Shown here piece after piece: positions 5,836 to 11,462 of a DNA stretch of 11,462 nucleotides. Both the position numbers and the translations under genes were made by a program. Position 1 is the stretch's first letter; every line of letters starts with the position of its first letter. The DNA is from JBKQWK01 sp052139595 (GTDB lineage Bacteria > Actinomycetota > Thermoleophilia > UBA2241), in NCBI GenBank assembly GCA_052139595.1, contig JBKQWK010000213.1:1-11462 (forward strand). Direction: 5' to 3'. The notes under the pieces were generated by a model. It was given only the letters and a program-made list of their open reading frames with translations. It had not been told where the DNA came from and made no database searches.

Positions 5836-7518
5836 TCAAACGCGTGTGAGTTCAGAATGCGTTTCCTGGCTCGGATGACGATAGTAGCCATAGTAGGAAT
5901 GCTGTCGCTTGCGTGAGATGACCACCAGCCCGAGCTTGCGACACGGCAGCTTGGCGAGCTGGGAGTGAGCCTGATGCAGAATCGGCCGCTTGAGCTGTGT
6001 CGGATTAACGACGTAGACGAGAGCATCGACTTTGGCAGCGATGGCTGCCAAGTCGCCCACGGCGAGCATCGCCGGCGCGTCAACGAGCACCAGATCGGCA
6101 TCGGCAGCAAGCTTATCGATGATCTCAGCGAAACGACGCGAGGCAACCATTTCGCCGGGATTCGGCGGCAACGGTCCGCTCGGCAGAACCCTCAGCTCTG
6201 GACTGTCAGCGACATCGTCCATCCACTGAATGCCTTCGCCCGCGTCGGCGACCGTCACCCTCCCGGCGCGACTGCCGGCAGAAGTCGAAGTCTTCATTAG
6301 CGAGGGCTGCGCCGTGGCGCCGGGGATACTTTGCTGCCCTCCAGACCGCAGCGGAAGCGAAATCAGCGCGTCATCGAGAGCAGCATGCCGAGCGATCACC
6401 GAAGAGAGGCCCACGCCATTAGGTACGCCAACGTATGTATGAACACGCGGTCGCCGCAAGTCTGCATCAACCAAGACGACGCGCTTACCAGCCAGGGCCA
6501 TTGAAACGGCCAGATTGCAGGCAACGACACTCTTGCCCTCGCTCTGGACCGAACTCGACACGACTAGCGACCTGAGATCGCCATCGACGCCCATGAAATC
6601 GAGATTGCCACGCAGCACGCGCACCGCTTCGGCCGACGGTCCCGTTGGGTCGACCAGCATGCGCAACGCACCGCCTTCGCCACTAGAGCGCGTCAGCGGC
6701 GGGATGTGACCGAGCACAGTGAGTCCGAGGGCATCGCTAATCTGCTCCTCATCGCGCACTCGTGTGTCGAGTTGCTCGACCAGGAACGCCAGTCCAATAC
6801 CCAGCACCAGGCCCAGGATGATCGCTTCAGCCAAGCCACGCGTCTTGCGCGGTGAGTATGGCGTCGACGGTGCGCTTGCTGGCGAAATCACGGAGAAGTC
6901 GCCGGTCACGCTCGCCTGTAGGAGCTTCAGATCCTGCAGCTGCTGCTGGAAGGCGAGGTAGTCAGCGCTCTTCTGTGACGCCGGCGTCGTGTAGGCGCCG
7001 AGGCTGCTCTGCACCGCCTGGATTGCCTGCGTGACGCGCGCTCGGGCGCTGTCACGACGCCAGGCGATGAACGCCTGAGCATAAGCATTGGCTGCATCGG
7101 CGGCGGCGGCGGGATTCTTCGAGGCGGCCTGAATGCCGACCACATTCAAGTAATTTGACCCGCTGGAGTCGGTCTGCAGCACGCCACTGACTGAGTAGCC
7201 CGTTGCCTGATCTCGCGCACCAAGCAACTGCGCTGCGGCGCCGCCCACCTGGCCGCTGGCAAGCACCGCTGGCACGCTACCGATGTCAGCCTGCTGCTGG
7301 GTCTGGTCAACAAATGATTGGCTGAGGGGCGAACCGATGTTCGTTTGTTGCGTATAGAGGAGCTGAGCGGTTGCCGAGTACATCGGTGTTCGCGTATGCA
7401 GATATGCCCAACCAGCCAGAGCAACAACCAGCGTCGTTGCCACAACTAGCCACTTCCAGCGGCGAAGAATAGCCAAGTAATCATGGAGCGAGAAACCGTC
7501 TGTAGTTGGTGTCGTCAT
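5836..7518 (-). CDS. Wzz/BY-kinase fusion: polysaccharide co-polymerase and tyrosine autokinase
   Basis: Membrane protein of 560 residues expected to control polysaccharide chain length and export through cyclic tyrosine phosphorylation. A Wzz-like part spans residues 1-250: FSLHDYLAILRRWKW, membrane helix 23-40, an extracytoplasmic Gln/Ala-rich helical region, and a second helix at about 229-248 after a Pro-containing stretch. The cytoplasmic kinase follows: Walker A SSSVQSEGKS (321-330, K329) with Gln where Pro is usual; Walker A' VVLVDADLRRP (D351, D353); LPSGPLPPNPGEMVAS; Walker B LVLVDAPA (D480) where DTPP is common; and a Tyr tail YYGYY (542-546) for autophosphorylation. About 48 Ser/Gly/Ala-rich residues (391-438) are inserted between A' and B. 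The ATG at 7518 is preferred because AGAAGGTG precedes it; ATG 7536 lacks a ribosome site. A 274-nt leader suggests its own promoter. The partner phosphatase is not in view. Confidence 0.92.
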   Translation of the reverse strand: MTTPTTDGFSLHDYLAILRRWKWLVVATTLVVALAGWAYLHTRTPMYSATAQLLYTQQTNIGSPLSQSFVDQTQQQADIGSVPAVLASGQVGGAAAQLLGARDQATGYSVSGVLQTDSSGSNYLNVVGIQAASKNPAAAADAANAYAQAFIAWRRDSARARVTQAIQAVQSSLGAYTTPASQKSADYLAFQQQLQDLKLLQASVTGDFSVISPASAPSTPYSPRKTRGLAEAIILGLVLGIGLAFLVEQLDTRVRDEEQISDALGLTVLGHIPPLTRSSGEGGALRMLVDPTGPSAEAVRVLRGNLDFMGVDGDLRSLVVSSSVQSEGKSVVACNLAVSMALAGKRVVLVDADLRRPRVHTYVGVPNGVGLSSVIARHAALDDALISLPLRSGGQQSIPGATAQPSLMKTSTSAGSRAGRVTVADAGEGIQWMDDVADSPELRVLPSGPLPPNPGEMVASRRFAEIIDKLAADADLVLVDAPAMLAVGDLAAIAAKVDALVYVVNPTQLKRPILHQAHSQLAKLPCRKLGLVVISRKRQHSYYGYYRHPSQETHSELTRV

Positions 7519-7553
7519 TTCACCTTCTCGAGTCATGGACGAGCAAGAGAACC

Positions 7554-7571
7554 GGGGCTGGCCCGAGCCCC
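7554..7571 (-). other. Short GC hairpin in the BY-kinase leader
   Basis: GGGGCT (7554-7559) and AGCCCC (7566-7571) form a 6-bp GC-rich stem with a 6-nt loop, 35 nt upstream of the kinase ATG in its 5' leader. It could influence transcript stability or translation, but it is short enough to be chance in GC-rich DNA. Confidence 0.3.
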
Positions 7572-7626
7572 AACCTTTCCTTGCGATTCATCGGCACAAA
7601 AGGGAAGCCCCATGAGGGAGACAACC

Positions 7627-7654
7627 CGAACATGCTCACCGAGACACATGTTCG
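7627..7654. promoter_or_regulatory. 8-bp inverted repeat upstream of the BY-kinase (operator candidate)
   Basis: CGAACATG (7627-7634) and CATGTTCG (7647-7654) are perfect inverted arms separated by 12 nt. The arm centres are 20 bp apart, about two helical turns, as expected for a dimeric regulator. The site lies about 110 bp upstream of the kinase start on the minus strand. No regulator gene is in the window to pair with it. Confidence 0.4.
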
Positions 7655-7677
7655 CCACCGCCATAACCATGCCCTGT

Positions 7678-7690
7678 GCTCACCGTGAGC
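7678..7690. promoter_or_regulatory. Near-perfect 13-bp palindrome upstream of the BY-kinase
   Basis: GCTCAC-C-GTGAGC is a 6-1-6 palindrome. Its left half, GCTCACCG, recurs at 7634-7641 inside the spacer of the neighbouring dyad, which hints that the two sites are related. Confidence 0.3.
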
Positions 7691-7743
7691 CAGGATGTAC
7701 GGCAGTGCAATTGGCTGAGTCTTTCCCAGACAAGCACAGAATT

Positions 7744-7779
7744 CAATCCGATCGATCGTGCGCCTGCACCGGTCGATTG
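7744..7779 (-). terminator. Imperfect hairpin just after the GT4 gene, possible terminator
   Basis: About 14 nt after the GT4 stop on the minus strand, CAATCGA pairs with a bulged partner ending in GATTG, with an inner GTGC/GCAC stem and a 4-nt loop. The following AATTCTGTGCTTGTCT is mildly T-rich but has no clean T-run. It also contains the 10-bp palindrome CGATCGATCG (7749-7758). It could end the amidotransferase-GT2-GT4 transcript. Confidence 0.25.
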
Positions 7780-7792
7780 CGCATCCGCATTC

Positions 7793-8347
7793 TCACGCCA
7801 TGGCCTCTGCGGCGATTATCTCTTCATAGATCCCCATCATCCTGGCAACAATTGCATCGGGATTGTTACGCGTCTGCGCGGCCTCTCTGCCAACCGCACC
7901 CAGCCGTGCCGCCTCCTTACGATTCGCCAGCAGCCACTGAATGGCAGCCGCGAGGGCGGCGGGGTCCCCGGGCTCAACAAGCAGACCATTCTTCTCGTGC
8001 TCGACGAGCGTTGGCATGCCGCCGACCCGCGAGGCGACAATCGGCACGCCGGCCAGCATCGCTTCAACCACCGCGTTTGGGCTGTTATCAACTCGCGTCG
8101 GATACACAAAGAGATCGGCCGCCTCTAGCTCGCCGACGATTTCGTCGGCGTCAAGGCGACCGAGCCACTCGACATGCGCGTCGACGCCGCAGCGTCGGGC
8201 AACGCGCCGGTAGAGACCTTCTAGCTCGGAGCTCGGCGGTACGCCAGCGATGCGCACCTGCAGTCCCGCCACACCGCGCGCCGCCAAGAGCCCTGCAGCC
8301 TCAAGCAGACATTCGGTGCCTTTGCCCATCAGGGCACTGGATGTCAT
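7793..8347 (-). pseudogene. GT4 glycosyltransferase, C-terminal (donor-binding) half of a split gene
   Basis: 184 codons encoding the second Rossmann domain of a GT-B fold enzyme, which binds the nucleotide sugar. Seen: TSSALMGKGTE (2-12) with Lys9 at the donor-phosphate position; VEWLGRL; VYPTRVDNSPNAVVEAMLAG (81-100), with E95 as the conserved nucleotide-binding Glu of the family; VASRVGGMPTLVE; and GLLVEPGDPAALAAAI. The domain is complete to its C-terminus, so only the junction with the upstream half is broken. Its ATG overlaps the stop of the N-terminal half as ATGA. In the same frame there is a stop at 8365-8363, so this half cannot start earlier. Read as one gene, a one-base correction restores a normal GT4 of about 425 residues. 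It may be a sequencing error, a true frameshift, or two coupled chains. Confidence 0.75.
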
Positions 8348-9081
8348 ATAAAGGCGCGTTCCTCATGCCTGTGGCGAGACCAGTTGGCAGAGTAGAACTC
8401 CGGCCGCATGATCTCGTCGCAGTGATAGTAGATCGCTGAGGAATTGACCGCCCGCAACATCTCCCGGTCCCACTGTGTGCGTCCGATGAACCAGCGCGCT
8501 CCGCGCATGATGCGCACCTCGCGCTCGGCCTGACGGCGAAGAACAAGATAGCGATGCACAACGCCGCGACCTTTGAGAAACTCGGCGCTCAGTACCAGGC
8601 TGGCAATCTCGCCAGGGACACGGCCGGCAAAGTACATCCGCTCGTAGGCTCGCAGGATGCCCTGCAAAGAAATGACGCAAGGCGTCGGCGCCGCCAATGC
8701 CGTGATGAGGCCGAGACCGCCTTCTGTACCATGAACGTGAACGATGTCAGGACGGTATCGACGAATGAGATCGCCGGCCGCGACCATCGCCGACGGCGAG
8801 GGCAGTCTGTGACGCCAGCCATCGACGATGCGACCGATGCGACCGATCGGTGTCGTAAAGGGAAGGGCGAAGTACTGAACGCCATCGCGCTCAAAAGGGG
8901 CAAAGTGTTGCGCGCTGGGCGACGCCACAGCCAACGAAACCCCTGGTCGCGTCTGCAGGACCGCGGCCAGAGAATCGACCCAGGCCTGCGGTCCCGGGAA
9001 GTCACCAAGCTCCAGCTTCTGTCGCACGGCCTGTGGTTGCCAGTCGGTGAGCCAGAGAATGCGCATGCTACTCGCGCCCAT
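8344..9081 (-). pseudogene. GT4 glycosyltransferase, N-terminal (acceptor-binding) half of a split gene
   Basis: 245 codons encoding the first Rossmann domain of a GT4 enzyme of the kind found in capsule and O-antigen clusters. Seen: MRILWLTDWQP at the start of the first strand, PGPQAWVDSLA (30-40), PDIVHVHGTEGG (111-122) with the conserved His-containing strand end, and a closing segment YYHCDEIMRPEFY that normally links to the second domain. The frame hits TGA at 8346-8344, exactly at the first strand of the donor domain. ATG 9081 is used here, but ATG 9066 starts directly at the conserved MRILW and may be the true start. The gene follows the GT2 gene by 60 nt on the same strand. The sugar and acceptor cannot be told from the sequence. 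Confidence 0.78.
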
Positions 9082-9094
9082 ACGCAGAGTGCTC

Positions 9095-9111
9095 GCATCG
9101 ACGGTCGATGC
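9095..9111. promoter_or_regulatory. 17-bp near-perfect palindrome between GT2 and GT4 genes
   Basis: GCATCGAC-G-GTCGATGC has perfect 8-bp arms around one central base. It is the main feature of the 60-nt gap between the GT2 stop and the GT4 start. It may be an operator, or in RNA a 7-bp stem with a 3-nt loop. No T-run follows on the minus strand, so a terminator is unlikely. Confidence 0.4.
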
Positions 9112-9141
9112 CCCACCGCACAGCTAGCATCGCAGCCGGAC

Positions 9142-10254
9142 TCACGGCCGCTCGTCCGATCGTGTTCTCGAACTCGTGAGACGCGCGAGGGCGAACCGTA
9201 TACGACGGCGGGCAAGATCGCGCGCTCGCCGCGCTCGCCGGTCAAACGGCTCCGTCAGCTTGAGCAACTCGCGCCCCAGCGCGTAGCTGGGTGACCGAAG
9301 CAAGCGCTGAGCGTCCGCCATCGGCCTGAGCGCGCTGGATGAGTCAGCTCGCTTCAAGACAGCCATCATGCGTTCGATCTCCGGTGGGTGTGGACCAGCG
9401 TAGACCTGAAGCCAACTTGGATAACGGTAGACGTTGTGCACGTGATATGGGCGACGAAGCGTCAGATACGAATCCGCCAACCACCGTCGTGCTTCCGACG
9501 ACCAGTCACCAAAGAGTCCCCAGTTGGAGTAGTACTCGACCTTGTCGAAGACCTGGGCGGGCAAGAGCAACGAGTAGTGGAGCATCGCGATTCCACGACG
9601 CGCCACGTCGTGCCCGCTCAGCCATTGGACTCTGCGCGTGTCTCGCCCCTGCTGATCAATGACAGTTGGCGGACGATGCGTAGTATAGGTGTACCCCGGC
9701 CCCCACTTGAAGAGACGATGGTACTGGTCAGCGCCGCGACGGAGAAACCAGCCGTCAACCGAGCAGGTGAGATCGCCCCAGATCGTCACAGTGGGAAACG
9801 TCACGGCGGTAACTTCCGGCTCCACGGCAAGCGTGGCGAGGATCGTCGCCATATCTGCCGGCATGTAAAATTCGTCCACGTCAACTTGCCACAGATAGTC
9901 CCCTGTTGCTCGCCGCGCGTAGGCCTGACTCTGTTCATCCTTCTCGCCTGGCCAGAAGCCATCTGCATACCCTTCATCTTCGGCCGTAACGACGATGAGC
10001 TTGTGCTCGGGATCTTCATCACTCACAAAACGATGCAGCTCCTGACGCGTTGCGTCGCGGGAATGGCCGTCAAGCATGGCAATGCTGGCAGCGCCCGGCA
10101 GCGCCCCCTCAACAACGATGATCTGATGCGCAAATGGGTAGATCGCACGTAGATTGTGCGGTAGAAACGGCATGCCGTTCAAGACGATCATGCCGAACGT
10201 CACCTTCGGGCAGGTCGCCCCAGTCTCTATTGCGACGCTCACATCCACCGGCAT
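9142..10254 (-). CDS. GT2-family (GT-A fold) glycosyltransferase
   Basis: Predicted soluble or membrane-associated transferase of 370 residues that uses a nucleotide sugar. The N-terminal strand VTFGMIVLNGMPFLPHNL (18-34) and IIVVEGA (45-51) match the GT-A nucleotide-binding fold. S65-R-D-A-T follows, then AYARRATGDYLWQVDVDEFY (111-130), whose DVDEF is the metal-binding D-x-D region. A later HYSLLLP segment precedes a Trp/Tyr-rich stretch. The C-terminal 50 residues are very Arg-rich, suggesting contact with membrane phospholipid. No membrane helices are seen. The ATG at 10254 shares one base with the TGA of the upstream amidotransferase-like gene (TGATG), and GTG 10257 gives a 4-nt overlap. 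Either arrangement implies translational coupling. The sugar specificity is unknown. Confidence 0.85.
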   Translation of the reverse strand: MPVDVSVAIETGATCPKVTFGMIVLNGMPFLPHNLRAIYPFAHQIIVVEGALPGAASIAMLDGHSRDATRQELHRFVSDEDPEHKLIVVTAEDEGYADGFWPGEKDEQSQAYARRATGDYLWQVDVDEFYMPADMATILATLAVEPEVTAVTFPTVTIWGDLTCSVDGWFLRRGADQYHRLFKWGPGYTYTTHRPPTVIDQQGRDTRRVQWLSGHDVARRGIAMLHYSLLLPAQVFDKVEYYSNWGLFGDWSSEARRWLADSYLTLRRPYHVHNVYRYPSWLQVYAGPHPPEIERMMAVLKRADSSSALRPMADAQRLLRSPSYALGRELLKLTEPFDRRARRARDLARRRIRFALARLTSSRTRSDERP

Positions 10255-11462
10255 CACGCTTGCAGACGAGCCAGATCGCGTCGCTGCAGAAGGGATTGAA
10301 CCGGAAGGAGTGTCAAGTAGGCAAAGTAGGCAGGCAGGCGCCGCTCGGAGACGCCCATCTTCATGAGCATTGCTACAGCTCGGCGAAAGCCATGCGTCAG
10401 GCCAAGGCGCCAGAATATTTCCCAGATCAATCCAAAGGAGCCCACGTTGCGATTGATCCAGCCCACGTAATCCGGTCTCACGACCTCACGAAGCAAAGCT
10501 TCATTGAGCGGCTTCAGCGGCACCCGTCTCAGGCCTTGATAGTTGAGTGTATTGCGATAATCCGCCACCAGCTTCGACGACTCCAGGTCAACGCCGTAGC
10601 GTTGGAAGAATTCGCGTTCCCAGCGGCGCTTATGGCGAAGCTCACTCGGCAACGTCAACATGCGAAGCGCCAAATCCATATCCAGGAAGGGTGCCCGCGG
10701 ACGAAGCCCGAGTGAGGCAGGAACAACCGTGAGGTAAGACAGATATGCCATGTCGAGGCGAACGGCCGTGACAACCCGGGGCAGATACTCGTTCCGCAAA
10801 CTGGGAAGCGCCTCAAGCAGCGCTTGAGCGCCTTCACGCTTCACTGGGAAAATGCTCTGCGCCGAGTCGGCATTCATGTGGCAATTTGTGAAGAGACTCA
10901 TGACGTCGTCGGGACTATCGAGGATTTCTTTCTCCCTGATTTCCTCGTCGGCACCGCCAAACCAATCGCCGCACGATCCTGACAGAAGCAGGCTGCCAGG
11001 CGCAATGCGCGAGGTGATCTGGTGGTAGAACTCCAGCTGATACATACCGTGCGCGTGTGACGAGACGCCGAACAGAGCATCCCACTCACCCAGGTACTTG
11101 TGGAACTCGCCAAGTTTGACGAGTTCCCATGAGACGCCCAGACGTCTGGTCAGCTCGGCCGCTTTGACCACTTCAGCCGACTCCTCCTGTCGGTCGCTGA
11201 GCCCGTAGGTAAACGTGCGGATTCGGCTTCGGTCCTCGACAAGCAGGTTGAGAAAGCGAGAATCAAAGCCGCCGCTCGTCGGCACAACCACCTCGCCCGG
11301 GGCAGCTACCTCCGCGGCATTGACTTTTGCCCTCGCCAAGTCAACAACCTCGTCGACCGTACTGCTACGCTCCAGCCAGTCGGGCGCCGGGTCGTCAAGA
11401 TACTCGACCCGAAGGCCCGCCGGACCTTCCAGAAGGCGGGCAGAGTGGCGCAACGTGCGCAC
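10254..11462 (-). CDS. Asparagine-synthase-like amidotransferase (ATP-PPi domain), N-terminus beyond window
   Basis: The visible 402 codons are the C-terminal synthetase domain of an AsnB-like protein, which adenylates a carboxylate and transfers an amide nitrogen. The PP-loop reads TSGGFDSR (fragment residues 62-69), a variant of SGGxDS. The second nucleotide loop reads SGSCGDWFGG (161-170) where AsnB usually has a GDE core. RAPFLDMD follows later, then a Lys/Arg-rich segment. The glutaminase domain, if present, lies beyond the right edge; the first visible codon, GTG, is not taken as a start. Within a glycan cluster, and with these motif changes, it more likely amidates a sugar acid or cell-envelope carboxylate than makes asparagine, as known for some O-antigen loci. 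The stop overlaps the GT2 gene. Confidence 0.85.
   Translation of the reverse strand: MRTLRHSARLLEGPAGLRVEYLDDPAPDWLERSSTVDEVVDLARAKVNAAEVAAPGEVVVPTSGGFDSRFLNLLVEDRSRIRTFTYGLSDRQEESAEVVKAAELTRRLGVSWELVKLGEFHKYLGEWDALFGVSSHAHGMYQLEFYHQITSRIAPGSLLLSGSCGDWFGGADEEIREKEILDSPDDVMSLFTNCHMNADSAQSIFPVKREGAQALLEALPSLRNEYLPRVVTAVRLDMAYLSYLTVVPASLGLRPRAPFLDMDLALRMLTLPSELRHKRRWEREFFQRYGVDLESSKLVADYRNTLNYQGLRRVPLKPLNEALLREVVRPDYVGWINRNVGSFGLIWEIFWRLGLTHGFRRAVAMLMKMGVSERRLPAYFAYLTLLPVQSLLQRRDLARLQA

Noticed and set aside
8344..8365. Programmed -1 ribosomal frameshift joining the two GT4 halves
   Set aside because: The bases before the stop (GCC TTT ATA TGA) do not form a standard slippery heptamer, and no downstream stem was evident.
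7483..8439. Plus-strand open frame across the kinase leader and GT4 C-terminal half
   Set aside because: It overlaps the conserved GT4 domain on the other strand and has no recognisable domain or ribosome site.

Overview
The window is GC-rich bacterial chromosomal DNA and looks densely coding. Three things point to a GC-rich, Gram-positive-type lineage. The isoleucyl-tRNA synthetase is of the type 2 family and carries a rearranged signature motif. A Wzz-like chain-length domain and a tyrosine autokinase sit in one polypeptide. One gene may be leaderless. My best guess is Actinomycetota (for example a Thermoleophilia-like group) or a neighbouring terrabacterial phylum, but this rests on family resemblance only and is low confidence. 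No rRNA, tRNA, CRISPR array, insertion sequence, integrase or phage gene was seen.

Layout. Positions 1-2766 (minus) hold ileS, cut by the left edge. A 159-bp divergent promoter region follows, with a 9-bp tandem repeat. Positions 2926-5769 (plus) hold a short operon: a HAD phosphatase with an odd repetitive N-terminus, a GT87-type membrane glycosyltransferase overlapping it by 4 nt, and a GtrA-type small membrane protein. These converge at 5770-5835 on a minus-strand glycan cluster that enters from the right edge. In transcription order this is an asparagine-synthase-like amidotransferase (cut by the edge), a GT2 glycosyltransferase overlapping its stop, a GT4 glycosyltransferase broken into two frames, a 274-nt leader rich in dyads, and a Wzz/BY-kinase fusion protein.

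How the parts may work together. GT87 enzymes use polyprenyl-phosphate-linked sugars outside the membrane, and GtrA proteins are thought to move such carriers across it, so the plus operon looks like a small sugar-decoration module. The minus operon looks like part of an exopolysaccharide or capsule locus. Its GT2 and GT4 enzymes would build the repeat unit, the amidotransferase-like protein would amidate a sugar or peptide carboxylate, and the BY-kinase would control chain length and export. The polymerase, flippase and initiating transferase are not in view.

The observations most worth a second look are: the G-x-H-H signature in IleRS (linked in related enzymes to mupirocin hyper-resistance); the GT4 gene split by a shift confined to about 20 bp; the C-terminal tail of the GT87 protein, which contains a good promoter candidate and a strong hairpin and may be captured intergenic DNA; an insertion of about 48 residues in the BY-kinase; and the dyads upstream of the kinase. 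I did not find a convincing wholly new system.
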